Assembly (NCBI GenBank): GCA_934101115.1
Contig: CAKOPW010000018.1
Coordinates: 1 to 28,819 of the forward strand
DNA length: 28,819 nt
Direction of reading: 5' to 3'
Origin: an uncultured Bacilli bacterium
Lineage (GTDB): Bacteria; Bacillota_I; Bacilli_A; RF39; UBA660
The translations under genes were made by a program, and so were the position numbers. Of this stretch, positions 1-8,269 are shown one piece after another. The notes below the pieces were generated by a model. The model made no database searches. It was given only the letters and a program-made list of their open reading frames with translations, and had not been told where the DNA came from. Numbering within the stretch: position 1 is the first letter of the stretch; each line of letters begins with the position of its first letter.

Positions 1-118
1 ATACCGAAATCATCTATTTCAACCCATTGCCTAAATTCTCTCTTTTTTATTTAGTCCTTGACATTGGGTACATTTTAATTACTGCTGCTCTCTTTTTAGT
101 CTTATTATGATTATATCG
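1..118. other. Intergenic edge with a possible gene remnant
   Basis: No intact gene is visible. On the minus strand, downstream of the DUF4365 gene, positions about 78 to 1 encode a CxxC-bearing piece (CTQCQGLNKK), followed one frame away by KREFRQWVEIDDFG. The two pieces join across a run of A residues and no start codon precedes them. This could be the front of another decayed gene running off the window edge, or chance. Confidence is low because only about 25 codons are seen. Confidence 0.25.
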
Positions 119-1857
119 TTATTTCTTTAAATACTTGGCTATTGGAAAACTTTCAAACATTTTCTGTTCCTGTTCTGATAACTGTAAAAATATTATATTA
201 GCCTCCACCACATTGTCAATTAATAAATTTACAGATATTTTATAAAACGGATCTTCATTTTTGTTTTTTATATCTATTAATTTTATTTTCATATCGTCAG
301 TCAAAGAATTTTTTCGTTTATTAATCTGCATTTTATTTATATATACTATATCCACTATATTCTCACACTTATCAATTTTACTTAGCAAGTACATTGCATA
401 ATCTAATAGGTCTTCGTTTCCATTATAGTCATATGCTTTTATAATTTCTAATGCTTGAAAATTTAATAATATTTCTTCATCTAGTAGTAATTCATAATCA
501 TCAAAAATTTTTCTCATTTCATCAAAATTAACATCATCCGAAGCATAAGCTTCTTTATTTAAAATAGAGAACCAATTTTTAGTATTAATGCTTTTGGCAC
601 CATCATTATAAGTAAAAATATATCTATTTTTAAGAGATGAATTCCAAATGCTATAAACATCAAATCTACCATCATCCCTTTTGTCTGCAAAAATAGAAAA
701 TCTTAAATCATTAATTTGAATTGACCCTATACTAGAAATTTCAAAATTTTTTATTTTTAAAGGCTTATTATCATCTATCGCAGAAATCCAAGTCATAATA
801 TCATTTAAATCTTTGTCATTCCAATTATCTAAGTCTAGATTTTTTGATATTTTATGATTTATCAAGAAATTATTTATTTTATTATAAATTTCACATTGCA
901 TATCATATTGTTTTTTATTTTCTACTGTAATTATTAATGGAATAAATGCATCATTAATTACAAATCCTTTTTCTTCAAATAAACATTTTAAAAATGATAA
1001 TTGCTGTATTCTTTCACTAAGTCTTCCTTGAATTTTTAAATCAAATTTTTCATTTTCATAATCAAGTTCAAATGCATTACCAAAAAATATCTTATTAGTT
1101 TCTTTAGTTACAGTGTGATTTACTGTTGAATAAAAAATATCGCCGTTTTTATTTGTAATATTTATTTTTAAACATTCAGTAACAGCACAAATTTCTGCAC
1201 ATGTTATACTAGTTATATTATTTAGTTTATCATATTTATATAAATACTTTTCTTCCCCTAACAAGTCTCTTATATTATCTTCTTTATTTCGCCAATCATA
1301 TACTTTAAACTTGTTACCATCTTTTGTAATAGATACTTCTCCTTGTTGGAAAACATTATCACTAATTCTTTTTTGCTCTTTTTTGTTTATTGCAAAGTTT
1401 CTCAAAATTGTTTCTAAATGCCTATAATCTTTTACTTCTTTTACTTTTACTTGTATTTTACCCTTTGCATTTGGCGTTTCCTTTAAGTATAATCGTAAAT
1501 TATATGGTAATAATGTTGCACAATATATTTTAAAATCATCTATATCTTTAAATAATACAACTAAAAAATTGTCCCATCTTCTTTTAAATAATTTTCTAAA
1601 TCCTTTTTATCAACCTCAAATTTTCTTTTATCTGGTAATCTTTTTAAGTTTACTGTTCTCCCTTTTATTTGTGTTTTTATGGAGATATCATAATTTTCTT
1701 TTTCATCTATATTACCATTATACAAATAAATATCTCCATCCCAAGAAATACCTGTATCATCAACATTGAATTTACAATCAGCATTTTCTATTCTATGTAC
1801 TAAATCTTCTATTTTATTTACTGCTAATTTTTCTGTTTTTTTACTGCTTTTAACCAT
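119..1857 (-). pseudogene. DUF4365-like (PD-(D/E)XK fold) protein, frameshifted
   Basis: The intact gene would encode about 579 residues. It starts at the ATG at 1857, preceded by a GGGAGG ribosome binding site. The first 98 residues read in one frame: an early acidic helix, W39-D40-G41-D42-I43, then the strand IKTQIKG with Q63-x-K65. This is the D...QxK layout of DUF4365/PD-(D/E)XK nuclease-like domains. The frame hits TAG at 1561-1563, right after the homopolymer at 1563-1568. Shifting by one base there continues the same domain without interruption (LVVLFKDIDDFKIYCATLLP) and stays open to the stop at 119. The remaining 428 residues from a TTG at 1405 have no ATG of their own, contain no obvious motif, and look soluble. 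A one-base loss in the A/T run, a sequencing indel, or slippage could explain this. The DUF4365 call comes from motif memory, not a search. Activity on DNA or RNA is unproven. Confidence 0.78.
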
Positions 1858-1900
1858 TGTTCCTCCCTAAATAAATATTTTTGTTTAATAAATCATGATT

Positions 1901-2437
1901 TCAAAACAATATTATATCCATTGTTGCATATTCATTTGATGTATCCCCATGTTTTTTTATATATTCCTCAGTTTCATCTATGAACCCTTCTATTAAGTTT
2001 ATTACATTAAATCTTCTATGAACTTCTTCAATTTCGACATTATACATTGAGCATCCATCTGCATCACCAAATTGCCACTCTCCATCGTTAACACAATTCA
2101 AATCTATCAAGTTTTATGTTATCTTTACCGTGTGCTTTTAAATAATAATTACCTACATGAAGATAAGCACACCTTAATGAGTAGCATACCTTTCCATCAA
2201 ATTTAGCAAGAACATCAAAATCCTCAAACATTTCATTTTTAGGTTTTGGTATATCAAATTATTCTTTTATCCATTCATCAAACATTTGATATACTTCTCC
2301 CCATCTTTTAAATTAGAATCATTTTCATATTGAATTTTCCCACAAATATCAGGTATTGTTAGAGTTAATGCCAATGCCGAAAAATATGCTTTATTATTAT
2401 AAGCAATCTTAATATCTTCTAATACTCTTTTTATCAT
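1901..2437 (-). pseudogene. HEPN-like small conserved protein, broken by several lesions
   Basis: An AGGAG site precedes an ATG at 2437. The reading frame opens with MIKRVLEDIKIAYNNKAYF and then ALTLTIPDICGKI, but stops after about 56 codons. One frame away it resumes with FDEWIKE, an in-frame TAA, then FDIPKPKNEMFEDFDVLAKF and SLRCAYLHVGNYYLKAHG. A second shift then leads into NDGEWQFGDADGCSMYNV and the C-terminus at 1901. Reassembled, it is about 178 residues. The segment SLRCAYLH has the R-x4-H spacing of HEPN domains, many of which are RNases in toxin and defence loci. The family resembles small conserved hypothetical proteins with the same LRCAxLH core. At least two frameshifts and one nonsense codon, not all in homopolymers, argue for real decay over sequencing error. 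It lies 43 bases upstream of the DUF4365 gene and probably shared its operon. Confidence 0.72.
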
Positions 2438-2467
2438 TTAACAACTCCTTTACCTATTACAAGAAAA

Positions 2468-2505
2468 AAAGGATGTCAACAAAATAAAATTTGTTGACAT
2501 CCTTT
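2468..2505 (-). terminator. Intrinsic terminator downstream of secA
   Basis: Perfect 16-bp inverted repeat (arms 2468-2483 and 2490-2505, 6-base loop). Read on the minus strand it is followed by a run of seven U residues. It would stop secA transcription before the accessory patch, and it also lies just upstream of the start of the broken HEPN-like gene. Confidence 0.75.
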
Positions 2506-2541
2506 AATTTCAATGGATTTTATCCACATTTTTATTTATTG

Positions 2542-2571
2542 GGTGACAAACAATAAATTTGTTACCTTTTT
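2542..2571 (+). terminator. Hairpin with T-run on the plus strand, no gene feeding it
   Basis: Arms GGTGACAAA (2542-2550) and TTTGTTACC (2558-2566) pair over 9 bp with one G-U, followed on the plus strand by TTTTT. The shape is that of a plus-strand terminator, but no plus-strand gene ends here. It may instead act as RNA structure in the secA 3' end. Confidence 0.35.
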
Positions 2572-2597
2572 AAATTTCAATTTTTCCTTATTTTATG

Positions 2598-5093
2598 CTA
2601 CTTACCACAGCATTGTTTATATTTTTTCCCTGAACCGCAAGGACACAAGTCATTTCTACCAATCTTCTTATCATTCTTGATAGTAGTCTTTACTTTTTCT
2701 TTTCCATCGTTAGCGTTTCCTTGCATTGGTTTTGCAGTGAAATTTTGTTTAATTTCCATACGAAGCAAGAAAGTTGTAATTGATGCATCTATATTATCTT
2801 GCATTCTTTCAAACATTTCATAACCTTCTAAAGCGTAAGCTTGTAAAGGATTATTTTGACCATATCCACGAAGACCAATACCTTCTCTTAAATGATCCAT
2901 ATCAGCAATATGTTTAACCCATGCTTCATCAATTACACGAAGTGAAATGTGTTTTTCAAAATCATTAACTATTTCTTCTGGAATAATAGAAATTTTTTCT
3001 TCGTAAGTATCTAATACTCTAGCACTGATGATTTCAAATACATCATCTTCACTCTTACCAGAAAGTTCTTCTAATTTTAATTTATCTTTCTTAATAAATG
3101 TATTTACATATTCAATTATATCTTCTAAATCTTTATCAGTTAAATATCCTTCTGGTTCAATATGAGAATCAATTACCATATCAATGTGATCATTGATAAT
3201 ATCTTTAATAATTGAATGAATATTTTCTGAATCAAGAATTTCATTTCTTCTCTCATAAATTATTTTTCTTTGTTCAGAAACAATATTATCATAATCTAGT
3301 AAGTTTTTACGTGAATCATAGTTGTTTCCTTCTACCTTCTTTTGAGCAGATTCAACAGATTTACTAAACATCTTACTTCTTACTTGTTCCATATCATCTA
3401 ACCCTAAAGCGGCTACCATACCTTTAACTTTGTCGGCACCAAATCTTCTCATTAATTCATCTTCAAAGGATATAAAGAATTGAGAATAACCTGGATCTCC
3501 TTGACGACCAGCACGTCCTCTTAATTGGTTATCGATACGACGAGATTCATGTCTTTCTGTTCCAATTACACATAAACCTCCAAGTTCAGCAACACCTTCA
3601 CCTAACTTAATATCTGTTCCACGTCCAGCCATATTTGTGGCAATTGTAACTGCATCTTTTTCACCAGCTTTAGCAATAATTTCAGCTTCTCTTGCATGGT
3701 TCTTAGCATTTAATACTTCATGTTTAATATGAGCTTTAGTTAACATAGCAGATAATTTTTCATTTGATTCTACTGATATAGTACCAACTAGAATTGGTTG
3801 ATGAGTTTCATGAACTTCTTTAATAAATTCAACTATAGCCTTATATTTACCAGCTTCAGTTGCATACATTAAATCAGCCATATCTTTTCTTATACAAGGT
3901 TTATTTGTAGGAATTTCAATAACATACATGTTATAAATATCTCTAAATTCTTCTTCTTCAGTTTTGGCAGTACCTGTCATACCTGAAATCTTAGCATACA
4001 TTCTAAATAAATTTTGGAATGTTATTGTAGCCATTGTACGAGTTTCTTCATTTATTTTAACTCCTTCTTTAGCTTCAATTGCTTGATGTAAACCATCTGA
4101 GAATTGTCTACCAGCCATAAGTCTACCAGTAAATTGATCAACGATTACAACGTTTTGTTCTCCATCAACTACATAATCAACATCAATTTTCATTCCATAA
4201 TTTGCTTTTAAAGCTTGATTAATATGATGAACCAATGCAGAATTATCAACATCATAAAGGTTCTTTATCTTAAAGTATTTTTCTACCTTTTTAGATCCAT
4301 CTTCTGTTAAAATAACACTTTTAGTTTTAGCATCGACAGTATAGTCTTCTTCTTCAACTAATTTTTTAACAGCCTTATCAGCTTCAACATAAAGGTTAGC
4401 TGAATTAACTTTACCACCACTGATAATTAAAGGAGTCCTTGCTTCATCAATTAAGATTGAGTCAACTTCATCTAGAATTACATAATTAAGTTTTCTCATA
4501 CATCTATCTTCAGCTCTAACCACCATATTATCTCTTAAATAGTCAAAACCGATTTCATTATTAGTTGAATAAGTGATATCACAATCATAAACTTCCTTTT
4601 TTTGTTGTGGAGTTAATTCTCTTAAATTTACTCCAACAGTTAAACCTAAGAAGTTGTATATTGGACCCATCCATTCAGCATTTCTGCTTGTTAGGTACTC
4701 ATTAACTGTTACAACATGTACACCTTTACCAGTTAATGCATTTAAATATGCTGGTAAAATTGTAGTTAAAGTTTTACCTTCACCAGTTTTCATTTCAGCA
4801 ATGTTACCATAATGAAGTGCTAAACCACCAAGTAATTGAACATAATAAGGTTTTTCACCAATCTTACGATATGCTGCTTCTCTTACTGTAGCAAATGCTG
4901 GAACAATAACTTCTTCATCATTTATTGTCTTACCATTTTCTAGCATTTCCTTTAAAACATTTGTCATATTTGCTAATTCTTCATCGCTTTTTTTAGAATA
5001 TTCATCCTCTAATGCAACAATTTTATCAGCAATACGTCTAAACTTTTTTAACTCTTTATATTCAGTATCTACTAAACTTCTTAATATTCCCAT
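2598..5093 (-). CDS. secA: Preprotein translocase ATPase SecA
   Basis: SecA is the motor ATPase that pushes unfolded preproteins through the SecYEG channel at the membrane. The 831-residue product is full length (Bacillus SecA is about 840). It carries Walker A MKTGEGKT at residues 101-108, the DEVDSILIDEARTPL Walker B and preprotein cross-linking region, the TGTAKTEEEEF and TNMAGRGTDI helicase motifs, the RRIDNQLRGRAGRQGD motif VI, and a C-terminal zinc-binding SEC-C tail (CPCGSGKKYKQCC). GGAGGG precedes the ATG at 5093. It lies downstream of hpf in the same orientation, as in Bacillus (yvyD-secA). The usual next gene, prfB, is absent here. An extended -10 promoter and a leader hairpin lie upstream, so it seems to be transcribed on its own. 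Confidence 0.98.
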   Translation of the reverse strand: MGILRSLVDTEYKELKKFRRIADKIVALEDEYSKKSDEELANMTNVLKEMLENGKTINDEEVIVPAFATVREAAYRKIGEKPYYVQLLGGLALHYGNIAEMKTGEGKTLTTILPAYLNALTGKGVHVVTVNEYLTSRNAEWMGPIYNFLGLTVGVNLRELTPQQKKEVYDCDITYSTNNEIGFDYLRDNMVVRAEDRCMRKLNYVILDEVDSILIDEARTPLIISGGKVNSANLYVEADKAVKKLVEEEDYTVDAKTKSVILTEDGSKKVEKYFKIKNLYDVDNSALVHHINQALKANYGMKIDVDYVVDGEQNVVIVDQFTGRLMAGRQFSDGLHQAIEAKEGVKINEETRTMATITFQNLFRMYAKISGMTGTAKTEEEEFRDIYNMYVIEIPTNKPCIRKDMADLMYATEAGKYKAIVEFIKEVHETHQPILVGTISVESNEKLSAMLTKAHIKHEVLNAKNHAREAEIIAKAGEKDAVTIATNMAGRGTDIKLGEGVAELGGLCVIGTERHESRRIDNQLRGRAGRQGDPGYSQFFISFEDELMRRFGADKVKGMVAALGLDDMEQVRSKMFSKSVESAQKKVEGNNYDSRKNLLDYDNIVSEQRKIIYERRNEILDSENIHSIIKDIINDHIDMVIDSHIEPEGYLTDKDLEDIIEYVNTFIKKDKLKLEELSGKSEDDVFEIISARVLDTYEEKISIIPEEIVNDFEKHISLRVIDEAWVKHIADMDHLREGIGLRGYGQNNPLQAYALEGYEMFERMQDNIDASITTFLLRMEIKQNFTAKPMQGNANDGKEKVKTTIKNDKKIGRNDLCPCGSGKKYKQCCGK

Positions 5094-5147
5094 TTAAATA
5101 CCCTCCATTAATAATATATTTTATCATTAAAACGTTTAAAAACAAAT

Positions 5148-5173
5148 AAAAATAACACCAAATTGTTATTTTT
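5148..5173 (-). other. Perfect A/T-rich hairpin in the secA leader
   Basis: A perfect 10-bp inverted repeat (arms 5148-5157 and 5164-5173, 6-base loop) ends in five U residues on the minus strand. It lies between the predicted secA promoter and start codon. It is terminator-shaped but weak, as most pairs are A-U. A role in attenuation is only inference. Confidence 0.4.
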
Positions 5174-5200
5174 CATCCCCAAACTTTCACTCTCTATATA

Positions 5201-5228
5201 ATTATAGCATAAAACCAATTTTAAGCAA
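5201..5228 (-). promoter_or_regulatory. secA promoter with extended -10
   Basis: On the minus strand, TGCTATAAT gives an extended -10 (TATAAT at 5201-5206, TG at 5208-5209). A poor -35 (TTGCTT, 5223-5228) lies 16 bp upstream. The predicted leader is about 100 bases long. Confidence 0.6.
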
Positions 5229-5230
5229 AC

Positions 5231-5255
5231 AAAAAAGAAGCGATAAATCCGCTCC
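5231..5255 (-). terminator. Intrinsic terminator of hpf
   Basis: On the minus strand GGAGCG and CGCTTC pair (6 bp, one G-U, 7-base loop; 5237-5255) and are followed by six U residues. It starts 10 bases past the hpf stop. Confidence 0.7.
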
Positions 5256-5265
5256 TGAAATTTAA

Positions 5266-5790
5266 CTATTTACTATTAATGATACCATAATTTCCGTCTT
5301 TACGTTTATATAAAACAGAAATACATTCTTCATCAACATTTTTAAATACAAAGAAATCATGTCCTAAAAGTTCCATTTGTAGAATAGCTTCTTCCTCTGA
5401 CATAGGTTTTGTATCAATATTTTTTCTTTTAACTATTGATTCATTTATTTCCTCTTCATCTGATTCTACAAAGGCAAATCCCATTAAATCATCACTTCTA
5501 TGTTTATTCAATTTAGTCTTATTTTTTCTAATTTGTCTTTCTAATACGTCTACAACTAAATCAATTGCAGCATACAAATCAGCATTCTTTTCTTCAGCTC
5601 TTAATGTATATTTAGATGTTGGAATAGTAACTTCTATTATTTCTTCGTTATTTTTTACACGAATTAATACATGAGCATCTATTCTATTTGGTTCATCAAA
5701 ATATTTATCTAGACGAGCTAATTTCTCCTTTACATAATTTCTAATTGAATCTGTAACTTCAATTTTATCGCCACGAATATTAATATTCAT
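5266..5790 (-). CDS. hpf: Long-form ribosome hibernation promoting factor
   Basis: Hpf binds the 30S decoding site in stationary phase and, in the long form, drives 100S dimer formation that protects idle ribosomes. The 174-residue length matches long Hpf (YvyD type). The N-terminal S30AE domain covers about residues 1-100 (MNINIRGDKIEVTDSIRNYV, then KYTLRAEEKNADLYAAIDLV). A basic linker (RKNKTKLNKHRSDD) follows. The C-terminal dimerisation domain covers about 128-174 (KPMSEEEAILQMELLGHDFF, FKNVDEECISVLYKRKDGNY). AAGGTGAT precedes the ATG at 5790, and an extended -10 lies 20 bases further up. It sits upstream of secA as in Bacillus, but its own terminator and a separate secA promoter suggest independent units. 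Confidence 0.96.
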   Translation of the reverse strand: MNINIRGDKIEVTDSIRNYVKEKLARLDKYFDEPNRIDAHVLIRVKNNEEIIEVTIPTSKYTLRAEEKNADLYAAIDLVVDVLERQIRKNKTKLNKHRSDDLMGFAFVESDEEEINESIVKRKNIDTKPMSEEEAILQMELLGHDFFVFKNVDEECISVLYKRKDGNYGIINSK

Positions 5791-5810
5791 AGTATCACCT
5801 TCCTATATTA

Positions 5811-5819
5811 ATTATAGCA
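5811..5819 (-). promoter_or_regulatory. Extended -10 element of hpf
   Basis: The minus-strand motif TGCTATAAT lies 21 bases upstream of the hpf start. No convincing -35 is seen. No SigB-type element was recognised. Confidence 0.5.
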
Positions 5820-5847
5820 AAGTATTTTGAAATTTTGAAGAAAAAAT

Positions 5848-6060
5848 CTATGCTGTTGTCATAACTTCATCTGTTACTTCAAGAGCTTGTAATCCTTTTG
5901 CAGTTTCAACTAGTTTGAAATTTACTAAAGATCCTTCTTTTAAAGTTTTATAACCTTCTTTAATAATTGCTGAATAATGAACAAATATATCATCAAGGTT
6001 TTCACATTCAATAAATCCATAACCTTTTTCATTATTGAACCACTTTACTTTTCCAGTCAC
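5848..6060 (-). CDS. csp: Cold-shock protein (CspA family)
   Basis: A single OB-fold cold-shock domain that binds single-stranded RNA/DNA and melts mRNA structure at low temperature or in fast growth. The core begins TGKVKWFNNEKGYGFIE, holding RNP1 (KGYGFIE), and continues to DIFVHYSAI (RNP2). I place the start at GTG 6060, because TGKVKWF is the normal N-terminus and AGAAGGTG sits 5-6 bases upstream. This gives 70 residues, a usual Csp length. An ATG at 6126 would add 22 residues (MTKLLSFIFYNACVIKKEEG) that match no Csp and have no ribosome binding site. The gene is monocistronic between hpf and the sensor kinase. The U-rich stretch after the stop has only a 4-bp stem. Confidence 0.93.
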   Translation of the reverse strand: MTGKVKWFNNEKGYGFIECENLDDIFVHYSAIIKEGYKTLKEGSLVNFKLVETAKGLQALEVTDEVMTTA

Positions 6061-6208
6061 ATCTACACCTTCTTCCTTCTTAATTACACAAGCATTATAA
6101 AATATAAAACTTAATAATTTTGTCATTTTGTGTCGAACAATTAATTTTTTGTTCCTAATTTTTTTAATCTGTTTTTATAACATATTTTTAGACATAAAAG
6201 TTATAGTT

Positions 6209-7492
6209 TTAGACATCAATACTAACAATAAAAGTATCATCAACAATATTTATCTTCGTATTTATTCCCTTACTTTTTAATCCATACAAATAATTTAATC
6301 CTAAGCCACTGCTTCTCTTTTTAGTTGAATAATTATTAATAAACATTCTATCTATATCAACTGCATTTGAAAATTTATTAATAACTTTCATATGAAAGCC
6401 ATCAGTATCATCTATATCAACATACACAATTTTTTCTTCTAAATCCACAACAGCTTCTATAGCATTATCCATAACTATTCCAATTGCTTCACACAATTTT
6501 AAATAATCCACTTTCTCATAAAATTTAGTTAAATCATTTAAAGTTTTATTGTAGGCTATTTTTACACCCAACATTCTGGCATTCTTCATTTTAATATCAA
6601 GAATTCCATTTATACCAAATTCATTAGTTTTTAAACTATCATCTATTTGATAACTTTTCTTATACTTTCTTACCATTCTATCAATTACTTCATCATTAAA
6701 TTTACTTGTCTTTATTGCTAACAAGTCATTTAACAAATTATGACGCATATCACGATAGTCTTTACTTTCTTCATTATATTTATCACTTAATGCATTATAT
6801 TTTTCTATAGAAACATACTCAGTATTCATTTTTGCTAGATAATAAATAACAACTAAAACTAAATGGAATGTAATTGCAAGCAAATATATAGTATATAAAA
6901 TTACCACAACATCAAAATCGCATTTATAAAGTAATATATGAAAAACTGTTATAAAACTATAAGTTTCAATAACACGTATATAAAATCTAAAATGTTTCAT
7001 AGAATAAATATAAACTATTTGAACTGAACTAACTAAGTTTTTACGATTCAAAAGAATAACTAACACAATAGTATGTAAAAATATAACATATAATTTCACA
7101 TACTTAAAAAGTAAAGCATCATCATATGATTGATCAACCAAGCATTTTGATAAAAATTCAACTGGTAAAGCTAAGACTTCACTTAAAATATAAATTACAC
7201 ATATGTAATAAAAAATATCTTTTATTTTTGCCGAAAATAAAGCTTTATAGAAAACTATAGTACTGACATTTAAAAGAATAAATCTCAATATGGAATTTGT
7301 ATATAAAGAAATCATTGTATATACAAACATAAATAAGCCTAATAATATAAGATTAGTTGCATTATATTTTGGTTTTAAGAAACTAACCTCTGTAAATAAC
7401 TTTATTCTAACAAATTCAGTTAGTAAAACAGCAAAAAAATTTAACAAAAAGTCATTCATATTATTGCTTATATGTTTTAGATAACATATCAA
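6209..7492 (-). CDS. AgrC-type membrane sensor histidine kinase
   Basis: Membrane sensor kinase of the HPK10/AgrC type, which phosphorylates a LytTR response regulator. The first 220 residues form six or seven predicted membrane helices. A short linker helix leads to MRHNLLNDL with the phospho-acceptor His251. The GHKL ATPase domain follows, with N-box GIVMDNAIEA (Asn342) and G-box SSGLGLNYL (394-402). It lies downstream of the regulator gene and overlaps it by 32 bases if ATG 7492 is used. An ATG at 7459, just past the regulator stop, would give a protein starting MNDFLL, but it lacks a clear ribosome binding site. No agrB or agrD-like gene is adjacent, so the signal may be encoded elsewhere or may not be a cyclic peptide. 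The ligand is unknown. Confidence 0.88.
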   Translation of the reverse strand: MICYLKHISNNMNDFLLNFFAVLLTEFVRIKLFTEVSFLKPKYNATNLILLGLFMFVYTMISLYTNSILRFILLNVSTIVFYKALFSAKIKDIFYYICVIYILSEVLALPVEFLSKCLVDQSYDDALLFKYVKLYVIFLHTIVLVILLNRKNLVSSVQIVYIYSMKHFRFYIRVIETYSFITVFHILLYKCDFDVVVILYTIYLLAITFHLVLVVIYYLAKMNTEYVSIEKYNALSDKYNEESKDYRDMRHNLLNDLLAIKTSKFNDEVIDRMVRKYKKSYQIDDSLKTNEFGINGILDIKMKNARMLGVKIAYNKTLNDLTKFYEKVDYLKLCEAIGIVMDNAIEAVVDLEEKIVYVDIDDTDGFHMKVINKFSNAVDIDRMFINNYSTKKRSSGLGLNYLYGLKSKGINTKINIVDDTFIVSIDV

Positions 7493-8156
7493 CTCTTTCT
7501 CCAGTATCTAAAACAAAGTATCCTTTTGCCCAATTGTAAACATTAACTTTATCTTTATTAACAATACAGGACCTATGTACTTGAATAAATCTTTCATCTA
7601 GATCTTCTATAATTTGATTAATATTTTTATTAACATAGAAAATATTGCCTTTAACCGTTTTAATTGCTACTTTTCTTTCTACTGTATCTCGATAAAGATA
7701 TAAAATATCATCTAAATAGATTTCAAATGATATTCTATTATTTGAATATGTAAATTTCTTTTTATCCCATTTTCTTAATAATATTTGATTTATATCGTTT
7801 TTAAAACGATCTTCCATTGAATCAAATTTTTCAATAAAATCAAAAACTTTATATATGTTTCTAAATACTTTTTCAAACATCTTATCATGACTAGTTATAT
7901 ATATTATTTCACTGTCCCAATCATAATTTCTTATATATTTTCCAATATCTAAGCCGCTTACTTTACTGTTTAAATCGATATCCATGATATAAACTTTTGG
8001 ATTAGAATTATTTATTACTGTTTTAAGTTCATCAGTTAAATGTGAATATTCAAGTATATCGTATTCTACATTAGCACTAAATAGAACTTCATTTAAAAGT
8101 TGTCTTTCTTTATCCCTCATGATTTTCTCGTCGTCAACTAAGATAAATTGTAACAC
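7461..8156 (-). CDS. LytTR-family response regulator (AgrA-like)
   Basis: Response regulator paired with the kinase that follows it. The receiver domain covers about residues 1-120, with the acidic pocket VDDE (8-10) and phospho-acceptor Asp59 in VYIMDIDL. The C-terminal LytTR DNA-binding domain covers about 135-231 (ISFEIYLDDILYLYRD, then VHRSCIVNKDKVNVY). LytTR proteins bind imperfect direct repeats upstream of target promoters. The start is GTG at 8156 with GGAGG seven bases before it. The leader can form a long hairpin whose 3' arm reaches into that ribosome binding site. AgrA-like by architecture; whether it controls peptide production, competence or something else is not visible. Confidence 0.9.
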   Translation of the reverse strand: MLQFILVDDEKIMRDKERQLLNEVLFSANVEYDILEYSHLTDELKTVINNSNPKVYIMDIDLNSKVSGLDIGKYIRNYDWDSEIIYITSHDKMFEKVFRNIYKVFDFIEKFDSMEDRFKNDINQILLRKWDKKKFTYSNNRISFEIYLDDILYLYRDTVERKVAIKTVKGNIFYVNKNINQIIEDLDERFIQVHRSCIVNKDKVNVYNWAKGYFVLDTGERVDMLSKTYKQ

Positions 8157-8165
8157 TTTCTTCCT

Positions 8166-8202
8166 CCAATATTATCATAAAAACAACATATGAAAATATT
8201 GG
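8166..8202 (-). promoter_or_regulatory. Inverted repeat in the leader of the LytTR regulator gene
   Basis: Arms of 13 bases (8166-8178 and 8190-8202) pair at 12 of 13 positions around an 11-base loop. On the minus-strand RNA the 3' arm ends in the first GG of the GGAGG ribosome binding site of the regulator gene. It could be a dyad operator or a structure that masks the binding site. Confidence 0.45.
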
Positions 8203-8244
8203 GCACTACAATAATATTAACTTATTTTTAGGTTTTATTGCAAG

Positions 8245-8269
8245 AAAAAAATACCTAATAGGCATTTTT
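8245..8269 (-). terminator. Intrinsic terminator overlapping the end of smpB
   Basis: A 9-bp stem (arms 8247-8255 and 8261-8269, one G-U) is followed by U residues on the minus strand. Its 5' arm encodes the last smpB codons, and the stop codon 8255-8257 sits at the loop/3' arm boundary. Confidence 0.7.

Noticed and set aside
119..1405. Stand-alone 428-residue gene starting at TTG 1405
   Set aside because: The frame is open another 200 bases upstream with sequence that continues the DUF4365-like domain; there is no ribosome binding site at 1405.
2520..2528. TTATCCACA, an exact DnaA-box match near the secA end
   Set aside because: Single copy with no cluster, no dnaA/dnaN nearby and no AT-unwinding layout; about what chance allows in so A/T-rich a window.
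6061..6126. N-terminal extension of the cold-shock protein
   Set aside because: No ribosome binding site at 6126 and the 22 extra residues are unlike any Csp; GTG 6060 has both the site and the canonical N-terminus.
8190..8231. 13-codon plus-strand frame (MKILGTTIILTYF) beside the AgrC/LytTR pair as a possible signal peptide
   Set aside because: No ribosome binding site, wrong strand relative to the pair, no AgrD-like cysteine and no processing enzyme; probably chance within the inverted repeat.
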